Below are positions 10,524-19,073 of a stretch of DNA of 25,105 bases, one piece after another. This DNA is from a virus. The stretch spans positions 1 through 25,105 of IMG/VR virus record IMGVR_UViG_3300032288_001494. One strand, 5' to 3'. Position numbers and translations under genes: made by a program. Positions within the stretch are counted from its first letter, which is position 1. Every line of letters begins with the position of its first letter. Below the pieces are notes generated by a model. That model worked only from the letters and a program-made list of their open reading frames with translations, did not search any database and was not told the DNA's origin.

Positions 10524-10867
10524 AAACACCTAAAGAGTTGGTAATGAAAACATTTGAGCAGATGGCAGAGGAATGGGCTTCAAGTCGCTGGTATGCGAAC
10601 CACGATCCGACGGTTTCGGGTGAATCAAAGGTTGCCTTTCTCGCTGGTTATCAGGCCGCAAAACCGCAGTGGATCTCGGTGAAGGATAGGCTGCCGGAAG
10701 AATTTAATGATTACGTTGCATTTGGATACGGACCGACTACACCTGCTCGTCATTTTCTTGCGGAATATGAGCCAAAAACTAAGCGTTGGTATGAAAGAGA
10801 TCATGATTGGGATTTAACGGACACGATTCTTTACTGGATGCCGCTACCTAAACCACCGGAGGAATAA
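10520..10867 (+). CDS. DUF551-type protein, copy 2 (115 aa)
   Basis: A 115-residue paralogue of the 9886 gene. It shares the TPKELV start, VAFLAGYQAAKPQWISVKDR and the YWMPLPKPPEE end. Here the DUF551 core keeps the canonical R-L-P. The two genes share the exact 18-mer TGGATGCCGCTACCTAAA (10207-10224 and 10835-10852), which points to a fairly recent duplication. The start is ATG 10520 with GGGAG upstream and an ATGA overlap; a GTG at 10508 is less likely. The role is unknown. Confidence 0.75.
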   Translation: MKTPKELVMKTFEQMAEEWASSRWYANHDPTVSGESKVAFLAGYQAAKPQWISVKDRLPEEFNDYVAFGYGPTTPARHFLAEYEPKTKRWYERDHDWDLTDTILYWMPLPKPPEE

Positions 10868-11070
10868 TGGGTATTGAGCATCGCATGAAAGATGAGTCAG
10901 AACAGACCCGCCGTTGTCCTTGGTGCAATCACATCAGTACCGTAAGCGTTGTGGATGGTAAGGATTTCTACTTTTACTGTCAGAATCCTACATGTAGTGT
11001 AGAGCGGATTTACGGTGATAATGCGGTGATGACAGGTGGGTATGATTCAGCAGACCGAGAGATACTTTAA
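10867..11070 (+). CDS. Small zinc-ribbon protein (Lar-like pattern, 67 aa)
   Basis: A 67-residue protein with RRCPWCNHISTVSVVDG and YFYCQNPTCSVE, a C-x2-C...C-x4-C zinc ribbon. It resembles the Lar (restriction alleviation) and related phage ribbon family, which has CP(F/W)CG near the start and a second cysteine pair after a beta hairpin. Lar proteins blunt type I restriction, but this match covers only the metal site, so the function is unproven. GGAGG lies five bases before ATG 10867, and it overlaps the previous stop by one base. Confidence 0.55.
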   Translation: MGIEHRMKDESEQTRRCPWCNHISTVSVVDGKDFYFYCQNPTCSVERIYGDNAVMTGGYDSADREIL

Positions 11071-11227
11071 GTGCCCTGAGTGTGGTGCCGTCGCAGTGGT
11101 TGATGAGGACATTGAACCAGGCGAGTTTGAGACGTGTTTAGAGTGCGATGAAGAGATAGACCCAAGGACTAACCCGGCTATTTGGGAAGAGTTTTGGGCG
11201 TACTGTCAAAAGCTAAAACATGGATGA
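11042..11227 (+). CDS. Small zinc-ribbon protein (61 aa)
   Basis: A 61-residue acidic protein: YFKCPECGAVAVVDEDIEPG and ETCLECDEEID form a C-x2-C...C-x2-C ribbon, followed by an aromatic helix (AIWEEFWAYCQKLKHG). It overlaps the previous gene by 29 bases and the large terminase by eight. I use ATG 11042; a GTG at 11036 is in frame. It is the third ribbon protein between the small and large terminase genes. The function is unknown. Confidence 0.6.
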   Translation: MIQQTERYFKCPECGAVAVVDEDIEPGEFETCLECDEEIDPRTNPAIWEEFWAYCQKLKHG

Positions 11228-12644
11228 TTATCTTGCGGATAGACGCATTGATGAGACCATAGTTTGGGCTCCACAAGCTGGACCACAAGAAGCATTAGTA
11301 CATTGCCCTATCACCCTTATAGGCTACGGCGGTGCCCGTGGTGGCGGTAAGACTGATGGGGTTTTGGGTAAGTTCGCTATAGTGCAGGAACAGTTTGGCG
11401 TTGATTTTAACGCTATATTCTTCCGCAAAGAGTTACCCCAGGCCGATGACTTAATCGAGCGAGCAAAGCAGATATACTTACCACTAAAAGCTCACTGGCA
11501 GGACCAAAAGAAACAGTTTACCTTTCTTAATGGTGGAAGGTTACGGTTTAGGCCATTGTCCGATGATTCTGATGCTGAAAAGTATCAAGGGCAGAATCTT
11601 AGTCATTGTGCCGTAGAGGAAGCAGGTAACTACGCTGACCCTGCACCTATCTGGAAGCTATTCGGAGCATTACGAGGTAAGGGTGGTGGGCAAGTTATTT
11701 TGACCTTTAACCCAGGCGGTATAGGTCACGGATGGCTAAAAGAGCTGTTTATTAGACCATCGCCAAAAGGCATGAAGCTCTTACGCAAAGACCTGCCTAA
11801 TGGTGCTGGCTTTGATTACATTTATATTCCGTCCCGAGTACACGATAACCAAATACTGTTAGCTAAAGACCCGGAGTACATTAACCGATTGCATATGGTT
11901 GGCTCGCCAGAGCTAGTCAGAGCATGGCTAGAAGGAGACTTTGAGATCCATGAAGGTAGTTACTTTCCTGAGTTCAGTAGCAAGCATATCGTTAGTCCTT
12001 TTAACGTGCCTAAACATTGGCCTCGCTATCTTGGTTACGATTGGGGTTTTCGTAGTCCTTTTGCCGCTGTATGGGGTGCTGTTAGTTCTGGCAGGGATGA
12101 TTCCGGTAACGAAGTCCCGTACCCCAAAGGAAGCATCGTTATTTATAGAGAATTGTGGGGCAAAGGAGTCGATAACGTTGAACAGGCAAATAGAATTGCT
12201 TCTCTTTCCGTCGGAGAAAATCCACTAGGCTACGCCGACCCGTCTATTTTCAAACATGATGGTGGACCAAGCATTAACGACCAACTTACCCAGGTTTTTG
12301 GAAAGTATAAGCACCCACCGTTTAGAGCGGCTGACAATGATAGGTTGTCGGGTTGGTCACAGATCAGACAAAGGTTGGTTAATAAGCCACCGTTGCTGTA
12401 TATTTTTGCTACTTGTCCGTATCTCATCCAGACCCTTCCCGCTTTGGCAATCGACAAACGGAAGCCAGAGGATGCCGACAGTGCAGGCGATGACCATTGC
12501 ATGGATGCTTTGCGCTATATGTGTAAGGCAAGATTGGTTGACAGCAAATGGGAACAACCTGCGGAAGTCTTCAACAAAGGTGTTATCAAGTTACAAGCGT
12601 ATATTGCGCAAATGCGGCAACAAGCCAGTAGGCCAAAAATATGA
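11220..12644 (+). CDS. terL: Terminase large subunit
   Basis: A 474-residue ATPase-nuclease that drives DNA into proheads. The ATPase domain has a Walker A-like GGARGGGKT (37-45), a Walker B-like LSHCAVEEAG (127-136, E133 or E134 catalytic) and coupling motif LTFNPGG (161-167). The RNase-H-like nuclease domain has LGYDWGFRSPFAAVW (271-285, D274), YADPS (339-343, D340) and DDHCMDALRYM (424-434, D424/D425), the acidic residues that bind metal for cutting. Length and motif order are usual. It overlaps the preceding ribbon gene and ends in an ATGA overlap with the portal, so expression is coupled. Confidence 0.95.
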   Translation: MDDYLADRRIDETIVWAPQAGPQEALVHCPITLIGYGGARGGGKTDGVLGKFAIVQEQFGVDFNAIFFRKELPQADDLIERAKQIYLPLKAHWQDQKKQFTFLNGGRLRFRPLSDDSDAEKYQGQNLSHCAVEEAGNYADPAPIWKLFGALRGKGGGQVILTFNPGGIGHGWLKELFIRPSPKGMKLLRKDLPNGAGFDYIYIPSRVHDNQILLAKDPEYINRLHMVGSPELVRAWLEGDFEIHEGSYFPEFSSKHIVSPFNVPKHWPRYLGYDWGFRSPFAAVWGAVSSGRDDSGNEVPYPKGSIVIYRELWGKGVDNVEQANRIASLSVGENPLGYADPSIFKHDGGPSINDQLTQVFGKYKHPPFRAADNDRLSGWSQIRQRLVNKPPLLYIFATCPYLIQTLPALAIDKRKPEDADSAGDDHCMDALRYMCKARLVDSKWEQPAEVFNKGVIKLQAYIAQMRQQASRPKI

Positions 12645-15169
12645 GTGATGAATCAGTAATCAAGCGTTTCTCCGGTGCCTATTGGAAGAGTCAGATTAAC
12701 CTCGCTTTAGAGCGCCGAAAGACGTTTATTACTGCGGCTGAAGAGTCTATCCGTGTTTATAACGCTCAAAAAGATGTTGGTATCATGCGTGATACTGAGC
12801 GTCGTTTGAACGTGTGGTGGTACTGCGTAAACACTCTGTTACCAGCTTATTACTCTTCTACACCCAAAGCTGAAGTAACACTACGCAAACGCTCAGGCGG
12901 TACCTTGCATGAGGCTTCCGCTGTTATCTTAGAGCGAAACATTCAGTACCAGATGGATATGGAGTTTAACTTTGATCAGGTTGGGTACAGTGCTGCCTTG
13001 CAATTCCTTCTTACCGGCCAAGCTGTTTTGTGGGCAAGATATGCTTTTGAGTCAGAAGTGCAAAAGCAAGAGATGGTATTGTTTCAAAACCCAGACGGTA
13101 CTCTAGTTGATTCTGACAATGAAACCTATGAAGGGCCTACTGACATCCTTACCGCTGGCCCTGGTAACACTTTAATCGTTCCGATGGATGTTGAAGTAAA
13201 AGAGGATGAGCGAGCAATCCTAGAGACGGTTCAATACAATGACTACATTTGTTCTGATGCTCGTAACGAGTCAGAAGTAGAATGGCGTGGACGTAGGGCT
13301 TACCTCAATCGTGGGCAAGCAGTAGAGCTTTTCGGAGAAGATGTAGGTAATAAGCTAAAGTTTGACAGCTTCCCAGAGGCTATAAAGAAAGACTTTAATC
13401 GTGACAGAGAGAAGTACGAGGGCAAGGCAGAGGTTTACGAGATTTGGTGTTACGAGTCAGGGCAAGTTTACTGGATTCAAATGACTGGCGAGAAGTCGCT
13501 ACTTATGGAGTCAGAGCCACCTATAGAGTTTGAGAAGTTCTATCCTTGTGTTGTTATCGCTCAAAGCCAAGACCCAGACTCGGTTATTCCAGTATCAGAC
13601 TACTCTCACGTTAAAGACCAGATTCTCGAAATTGAGAGAATGACTACCCGTATTCATGCGGTTACTCAGGCTATCAGAACAAACGCAACTTACGATTCCG
13701 CTATCGGTAGCCAGATTGAACAGTTAATGATTGGTGACTTAAAGATGGTGCCGACGATTAACTGGCCGTCTTATAAGGCTCGTGGTGGATTGCAAAACAG
13801 CATTGAGTTCATGCCTATTGCACCGTTTGTAGAGGCGCTTGGAACATTACAGGCCGCTCGTCAAACAGCTTTGTCACAGCTTTATGAAACACTTAAAGTA
13901 TCCGATCTACTACGTGGCACCAGTGCCGAGTACAAAACTGCAACTGCAAACAGACTCGAAAACGCTTGGTCCTCGCTCGGTCTTATCGTTCGTCAGAACA
14001 TGTTTACTAAGTTCATTTCTGACGGTATCGGAAATCTTGGTGTCATCGTTACTACGATGTTTGAAAAGAACAAGATAATGAATGTAGCTGATGCGCCACA
14101 GGTATTACTACCGTTGGTACCAGCAACACCGCCACCGCCTCCGCTAGACCCAAATCTCCCGCCAGAAATGCAGCCTTTGCCACCACCACCGATTGATCCA
14201 AACATGATGGTAATGGCGATGGAAGAACAGATCATGGCACTGTATCGTGATGACGATCAGTTTAACTACCGCATCCAGATTGCGTCTGACAGCATGGTAG
14301 CTATTGACCAAGCACAAGACCAAGCAGAAGGTGCACAGCTTATGTCTACGTGCGGCGAGTTTTTCAATCAAATGAAAGCTCTGATTGAGCAGTACCCACC
14401 TCTACTCGAGTTTTCTATTCAGTTGTTCCAGAACGTCATTAAACGATTTAAGGGAGGCAAGGAGCTTGATGGCATCTTTACGAAAGCTCTTAAACAGGTT
14501 GGTGAAATATCAGCGGCTAGAGAAGAGGCAGCTAAGCAACCGCCTCCACCGGACCCTAAGACGATTGAGATACAAGGCAGAATGCAAATTGCGCAAATTG
14601 AAGCACAAGCTAGGCTGCAAGCTGCGCAAATGGAAATGACTGATGCCCATGACAAGAACATGATCAGTTATCAAGAATCTCAGTTAAAGATGCAACGTGA
14701 TCAGGTTGAGTCTCAATTGAAGATTCAAGCGCAGCAATTCAATGAGTATGTGAAGCAGCAAGAACTTGGTTTGGGTCAACAAGAATTGCAAATCAAATCG
14801 AATGCCGTTCAAGTTGATATGCTTAAAGTACAAGCCATGTCGCAATCGGATGCAAACAAGCAAGCGATTCAGCAAGAAACCAATCGCATGTCTCAGATAC
14901 TTGAGATTCAAAAACTTGAGTTAGAGAATATGCGAGTGCGTTTAGCTGAATCTGAGAAGTTAATGGAAGAACGTAGACTTCAAAACGAACAGCAGCTTGA
15001 GCGAGTCCGAATGACAATGCAGACGTTTCAAAATCCGATGAAACAGGAATCGCAGCCAGTTGTTATCAATAACATCATTCCAAAACCAAGCAAGCGAGTT
15101 GGTAAAGTGACTATGGATGAGTTAGGTAATCCTTCGATTGAATTGAACAACATTGATGATGAAGGATAG
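12641..15169 (+). CDS. Portal protein (P22-like, 842 aa)
   Basis: An 842-residue portal, the dodecameric ring through which DNA enters and leaves the head. The N-terminal 480 residues carry portal-type sequence (RRLNVWWYCVNTLLPAYYSS, NEVEWRGRRAYL-like segments, SDYSHVKDQILEIERMTTRI, TALSQLYETLKVSDLLRGTS). A proline-rich insert (about 485-525, with TPPPPPLDP) precedes a helical part. A glutamine-rich coiled coil (about 640-800) would form the barrel extending inward, as in P22 gp1 (725 aa). It is longer than P22 gp1, mostly because of this coiled coil. ATGA coupling with the terminase is typical of packaging modules. Confidence 0.88.
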   Translation: MSDESVIKRFSGAYWKSQINLALERRKTFITAAEESIRVYNAQKDVGIMRDTERRLNVWWYCVNTLLPAYYSSTPKAEVTLRKRSGGTLHEASAVILERNIQYQMDMEFNFDQVGYSAALQFLLTGQAVLWARYAFESEVQKQEMVLFQNPDGTLVDSDNETYEGPTDILTAGPGNTLIVPMDVEVKEDERAILETVQYNDYICSDARNESEVEWRGRRAYLNRGQAVELFGEDVGNKLKFDSFPEAIKKDFNRDREKYEGKAEVYEIWCYESGQVYWIQMTGEKSLLMESEPPIEFEKFYPCVVIAQSQDPDSVIPVSDYSHVKDQILEIERMTTRIHAVTQAIRTNATYDSAIGSQIEQLMIGDLKMVPTINWPSYKARGGLQNSIEFMPIAPFVEALGTLQAARQTALSQLYETLKVSDLLRGTSAEYKTATANRLENAWSSLGLIVRQNMFTKFISDGIGNLGVIVTTMFEKNKIMNVADAPQVLLPLVPATPPPPPLDPNLPPEMQPLPPPPIDPNMMVMAMEEQIMALYRDDDQFNYRIQIASDSMVAIDQAQDQAEGAQLMSTCGEFFNQMKALIEQYPPLLEFSIQLFQNVIKRFKGGKELDGIFTKALKQVGEISAAREEAAKQPPPPDPKTIEIQGRMQIAQIEAQARLQAAQMEMTDAHDKNMISYQESQLKMQRDQVESQLKIQAQQFNEYVKQQELGLGQQELQIKSNAVQVDMLKVQAMSQSDANKQAIQQETNRMSQILEIQKLELENMRVRLAESEKLMEERRLQNEQQLERVRMTMQTFQNPMKQESQPVVINNIIPKPSKRVGKVTMDELGNPSIELNNIDDEG

Positions 15170-15171
15170 TC

Positions 15172-16851
15172 GTGGCGAATAATGTTGATGTATCTAACAG
15201 TCCTACCAGTATCAATCCTGACATTCCTGTTCGTACCATTGATAAAGGTGGCGAACAGATTCAGGTAGTAGCAATAGACTACGGTGGCGCTGGAGCAGAG
15301 GATCTAACTGTTCCAGACTTTGCTACGGAGACAACTCTACAAAGCATTAACAATGCAGTAGTAGGCGGGTTGTATTTCAACATTACAGCAAACTCCGACA
15401 TTTTAGGCGTAGGAGTTACAGGCAGACGCAATAATGAAATTGAAATTAGTTTTTACAGTGCGTTTGATACAAATGTAATTACTAACACCGCAAGTTTTGG
15501 TGGTTCAGCGACAATCACAGGAGGCCATGCTCGTTACCAAAGTGGTACTAACACTAATGGTGGGGTAACAGGATTAAGTGTTTTAAAATGCAACTACCGG
15601 CCAGCGCACGAAGAATACACAATGTTCTCTGCTGCTTTTACGACTGGCATTGCAAACAGTTATCAACGCCTTGGATTGTATGACAGTGATAACGGTACAT
15701 TTATTGGCTATGAAGGAACTCTATTCGGCTTGACCCTTCGCAATGGTGGAGTGGACACACGAATCAATCGTTCAAGTTGGAATGGCGATCCACTTGACGG
15801 ATCTGCGGGTTCTTTGTTTACAAGAAATGGAATTCCTGAAGCCATAAATTTTGAGTATTCAAATCTTTATCGCATTCGATTTGCTTGGCTAGGTTCAGGA
15901 TCGTTTGTATACGAAGTTTTTAGTCCTGATGCTAAATGGATTGTTTATCACACAATTCGCATACCCAATAGCCAACTAGACCCCAGTATTGAAAATCCAT
16001 CTTTGCCAATGCAATTAGAGGTAAAGAAAAACTCGGCTGGAGCAGCAAACATTTCGATTTATACGGGATGTTGGGCCGCTGGCACTACTTCCGATTACAA
16101 TCCGTTAAACGAAGCTCTCACAGATTATAGCTTAGCTAATTTAACTCGTGCTGTTCTTGCGGGTCGGTCAAGTACTGGCGGTGGCACTTACTACAACGTA
16201 AAGGTAAATCCATCTGGATCACTTATTACATCTATTGGAGATATTGCCGATATTGTTGGTCAAAACACGATGGCTAACAGTTTGCCTGTCGCCATTGCAT
16301 CTGATCAAACTGGTGTGCCTGTTACAGATAATGGTGGATCACTTACAGATGACGGCACTGTAGCTGCAACTCAAAGTGGCACTTGGAACATTAACAATAT
16401 TAGCGGAACCATTAGTTTACCTACGGGTGCCGCAACAGAAACTACGCTTTCAACCTTAAACGGTAAAATTACGGCGTGTAACACTGGTGCAGTTACTATC
16501 TCTACTGCGTTACCGGCCGGAACAAATAATATAGGTGATGTGGATGTTCTTACGTTGCCAGATGTTGCGCTAAAGAATTATTCAACAAGTGCTGTAACAA
16601 GTGTAGTTTCAGCGGCAACAAGCACAAGTATTCTTGCGAGTAACGCAAATCGCCGCATGGCAATCATGGTGAATGACACCGACAAAAACACTTATGTAAA
16701 ACTTGGGGCTACTGCTAGTACAACCAGTTTTTCGTATAAACTGTCGCCCGGTCAGATATTGGAACTTCCTATTCCAATTTATACAGGGGCTATTGATGCT
16801 ATATGGGACTCAAGCCCAACGGGTAGTATGCGGGTTACGGAGATCACATAA
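15172..16851 (+). CDS. Fibre-like virion protein (559 aa)
   Basis: A 559-residue protein of beta-rich fibre type. The N-terminus (NVDVSNSPTSINPDIPVRTI, IQVVAIDYGGAGAED, FATETTLQSINN) and the 370-430 region (DNGGSLTDDGTVAATQSGTW, AATETTLSTLNGKIT) repeat the ATETTL element common in phage head and tail fibres. The middle (about 70-320) looks like a receptor-binding beta domain. The last 70 residues (NRRMAIMVNDTDKNTYVKLG, SPGQILELPIPIYTGAIDAI) form a small domain common at the ends of virion proteins. GTG 15172 follows AAGGA and is three bases after the portal stop. Head or tail fibre cannot be decided. Confidence 0.7.
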   Translation: MANNVDVSNSPTSINPDIPVRTIDKGGEQIQVVAIDYGGAGAEDLTVPDFATETTLQSINNAVVGGLYFNITANSDILGVGVTGRRNNEIEISFYSAFDTNVITNTASFGGSATITGGHARYQSGTNTNGGVTGLSVLKCNYRPAHEEYTMFSAAFTTGIANSYQRLGLYDSDNGTFIGYEGTLFGLTLRNGGVDTRINRSSWNGDPLDGSAGSLFTRNGIPEAINFEYSNLYRIRFAWLGSGSFVYEVFSPDAKWIVYHTIRIPNSQLDPSIENPSLPMQLEVKKNSAGAANISIYTGCWAAGTTSDYNPLNEALTDYSLANLTRAVLAGRSSTGGGTYYNVKVNPSGSLITSIGDIADIVGQNTMANSLPVAIASDQTGVPVTDNGGSLTDDGTVAATQSGTWNINNISGTISLPTGAATETTLSTLNGKITACNTGAVTISTALPAGTNNIGDVDVLTLPDVALKNYSTSAVTSVVSAATSTSILASNANRRMAIMVNDTDKNTYVKLGATASTTSFSYKLSPGQILELPIPIYTGAIDAIWDSSPTGSMRVTEIT

Positions 16852-17381
16852 TGCCGGTTTATGGATCAGATGTACCTGTAGGTGCTGGCATGATTTGGTA
16901 TACCAATACCGCTCCCGCTGGCTGGTTAATTGCTGATGGTAGTAGCTTAAACCGAGCTGACTATCCAAAACTGTTTGCTGTTATTAACACTACTTACGGA
17001 TCGGCAAGCGGCACAACCTTTAACATTCCTGACCTTAGACAGCGGTTTCCGATGGGTAAAGCTGCTTCTGGGACAGGCAACACTCTTGCTGGAACAGGCG
17101 GTAGTATAGACCATACCCACAGCGTTCCTGCGCATTATCACGGGATGGGAACTGGTGCTGATTTAGCAGTTAGCAATTCTCCTAGTGGTTATAGTGCTTG
17201 GGGTGGTCAAATTACAACTACAGCTCCAAAAGGAGATACTTCTGCTGGATCTTATACAGCGCCAAGTATTTCAGGTCGTATTGGTCTTGTAACGGGTGGC
17301 GTTAATGGTAACGCTGCAATGACTTCTGGTAGTCAAAACTCTCCTTACTTGGTTGTTAATTACATCATAAAAGCCACATGA
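16851..17381 (+). CDS. Tail-collar domain protein (176 aa)
   Basis: A 176-residue protein with a Phage Tail Collar domain: VPVGAGMIWYTNTAPAGWLI and ADGSSLNRADYPKLFAVINT (8-47), TFNIPDLRQRFPMGK (56-70) and the metal-binding loop DHTHSVPAHYHG (87-98). It ends SPYLVVNYIIKAT. Such short proteins cap or decorate fibres, and the histidine cluster binds metal in fibre tips. It starts on the preceding stop (TAATG) and is probably the partner or tip of the 559-residue fibre. Confidence 0.85.
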   Translation: MPVYGSDVPVGAGMIWYTNTAPAGWLIADGSSLNRADYPKLFAVINTTYGSASGTTFNIPDLRQRFPMGKAASGTGNTLAGTGGSIDHTHSVPAHYHGMGTGADLAVSNSPSGYSAWGGQITTTAPKGDTSAGSYTAPSISGRIGLVTGGVNGNAAMTSGSQNSPYLVVNYIIKAT

Positions 17382-17692
17382 GCCTGTTACTGCTACTTAA
17401 CCCAAAGCAGTACGGCGGTGAGGTTGTAACACCAGATACAAGTGATATTCTGGATGTTTACCGAAAGCGCCGTAAAAAGCGCGAGGATGAACTACTCGAA
17501 GAAGAAATCGCCGCTCAATTACTCAAGGCACGTCAGGCCGATGTCGTAATACCGGCCACGGTGGACGTTATAAAGCTAGGTGCAATTCTTCGTGAAAAGT
17601 TGTATGAAAACATAAAGCCAGACGAGGTACAGGGTTTAGAGCGCACCAAGCGCATTAAGCTGCTGTTGTTAGCCCTGGTGATGGATGACTAA
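17378..17692 (+). CDS. Small conserved late protein (104 aa)
   Basis: A 104-residue protein. A short hydrophobic start (MSLLLLLNPKQYGG) is followed by a highly charged helix with KRRKKREDELLEEEIAAQLL and a second helix (LGAILREKLYENIKPDEV) near the end. It fits the small, basic, coiled proteins that often follow fibre genes in podovirus-like operons; a fibre chaperone or assembly role is possible but unproven. It is ATGA-coupled to the collar protein and TAATG-coupled to the next gene. Confidence 0.6.
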   Translation: MSLLLLLNPKQYGGEVVTPDTSDILDVYRKRRKKREDELLEEEIAAQLLKARQADVVIPATVDVIKLGAILREKLYENIKPDEVQGLERTKRIKLLLLALVMDD

Positions 17693-18003
17693 TGAGCAAA
17701 TACAAACTGTTTCAATACTGTCCTATACAGCAAAAAGTTGTTCCGATTGATGAAATTCAAAAAGAACGCTTTTGTCGGGATCTCTTCATTCAAGATGAGA
17801 TGCCACCGACACGAAATCCGCTTAATCCAAAAGAAATATACACCAGCAAATCAAAGCTCCGATCCGCTTATCGTGCGGCTGGCGCTATAGAAGTCGGCGA
17901 TGCTTACGACCGTGGATATGTTCCTGAGAAGGAAACGCAACGGTCTGAAAAGCAATTAGTCGATAAAATGATGCGTAACTTACGGGAAAGATATGGCCGA
18001 TAA
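17692..18003 (+). CDS. Hypothetical late protein (103 aa)
   Basis: A 103-residue basic protein (MSKYKLFQYCPIQQKVVPID, SKLRSAYRAAGAIEVGDAYD, ending MMRNLRERYGR). The SKSKLRSAYRAAGAIEVGD stretch looks like a short nucleic-acid or protein-binding helix pair and recurs, in my recollection, in small phage head-module proteins. It overlaps the scaffold start by 11 bases. Head assembly is suggested only by position. Confidence 0.6.
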   Translation: MSKYKLFQYCPIQQKVVPIDEIQKERFCRDLFIQDEMPPTRNPLNPKEIYTSKSKLRSAYRAAGAIEVGDAYDRGYVPEKETQRSEKQLVDKMMRNLRERYGR

Positions 18004-19033
18004 CACACAAGATATTGAAGCTACAGAAGTACAATCAGACCGATCCGCCCAAGAGCGTCTGAGTATTCGTGATGCCTTGCAACAGCAGTTTGATCAACCA
18101 AAACAAGCCGAGAACGAAATTGAGGCCGAAACAGAAGCACAAGAGGAAAATCAAAATGTTAGTGACAGCGTTCCAAATACAGCTGAGACAGAGGTAAAGC
18201 CTGGTCTGCTCCCACCAGCAGATATGCGTAAAGAGGAAAAGGAAGCATTCCTCAATCCAACGGCTGAAAATGCCCATATTTTGCAATCCTATTTGAATCG
18301 GCGAGCGTATGAAACTCGGTCAGACTACAGCCGTAAAATGGCCGAAGTTGAGGAGTTACGCAAAAACACATCATCAGTATACGACACCATTAAGCAATAT
18401 GAAGAAGATTATGCAAAACAAGGTATTAGCCTTGGAGACATAGCTAAGCGGTCAATTGCTTGGGATCGTGCTATGCAAAATAACCCTGTAGAGACTGCCC
18501 GTGAATGGCTTGAGTCTTATGGGTTGTCTTTAGAGGAACTTAATAACTTTCAATCACAGACCCCTCAAGCTCCCCAAAACTACCTCACACGGGCAGATGC
18601 TGAACAGATTGCAGAGCAACGGATGCAAGCGTTGATGCAACAGCAAGAGCAAAAAGCCGTTGAGTATTATAATCAGAAGGTCGTAGAATCCTTCATGAAT
18701 AGTAAACCCGTATTTCGGGATCCAGAAACAGCTGCTCAAATTGAGGCTGATATGGCTCCGGTAGTACAGGCATTAACGGGAACTGGACGCTACAGCTCTC
18801 CAGAAGAAATCCTTGATACTGCCTATAACTACGTCATTAACGGGAATGCGGCTTATTCCAGTCTAGTTTCTAAGATGACTGCTAAGCCCATAATTCAAGA
18901 ACAAAAGGCAGCGGTCCAAAAGGCCAAGGCTGCGTCAAAGTCAATATCTGGCTCCGCTGGTTCAGGGACTCCCAGGGTACAAACAAAAGACATACGGGAT
19001 AATCTGCGTCGGCGTCTCTCAGGTGGAGACTAG
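17993..19033 (+). CDS. Scaffolding-like protein (346 aa)
   Basis: A 346-residue acidic, alanine- and glutamine-rich, almost wholly helical protein directly before the major capsid gene. The N-terminus is acidic and low complexity (QAENEIEAETEAQEENQNVS). A conserved LLPPADMRKEEKEAFLNPTA segment (73-92) is followed by coiled-coil helices and a basic C-terminus (KAKAASKS, RDNLRRRLSGGD). Position, composition and the basic end, which in scaffolds contacts coat protein, all fit an internal scaffold. No protease is visible nearby, so it probably exits intact. Confidence 0.8.
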   Translation: MADNTQDIEATEVQSDRSAQERLSIRDALQQQFDQPKQAENEIEAETEAQEENQNVSDSVPNTAETEVKPGLLPPADMRKEEKEAFLNPTAENAHILQSYLNRRAYETRSDYSRKMAEVEELRKNTSSVYDTIKQYEEDYAKQGISLGDIAKRSIAWDRAMQNNPVETAREWLESYGLSLEELNNFQSQTPQAPQNYLTRADAEQIAEQRMQALMQQQEQKAVEYYNQKVVESFMNSKPVFRDPETAAQIEADMAPVVQALTGTGRYSSPEEILDTAYNYVINGNAAYSSLVSKMTAKPIIQEQKAAVQKAKAASKSISGSAGSGTPRVQTKDIRDNLRRRLSGGD

Positions 19034-19042
19034 GCCATAGAG

Positions 19043-19069
19043 GTTATCCCGAAATTTATAAGGGATAAC
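19043..19069 (+). promoter_or_regulatory. Hairpin enclosing the capsid ribosome-binding site
   Basis: GTTATCCC (19043-19050) pairs with GGGATAAC (19062-19069) across an 11-base AT-rich loop. The 3-prime arm contains AAGGGA, the Shine-Dalgarno for the capsid ATG at 19074. It can act as an mRNA stability or processing structure, or tune capsid translation. The absence of a T run argues against a terminator. Confidence 0.6.
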
Positions 19070-19073
19070 TAAA

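Noticed and set aside
12256-12648. 130-codon frame within the large terminase gene
   Set aside because: Same-strand shadow of the nuclease domain of the terminase, with no recognisable protein features.
14100-14200. Frameshift or fusion in the portal gene at the proline-rich insert
   Set aside because: The frame is continuous, and proline-rich linkers followed by a glutamine-rich coiled coil are plausible in long portals.
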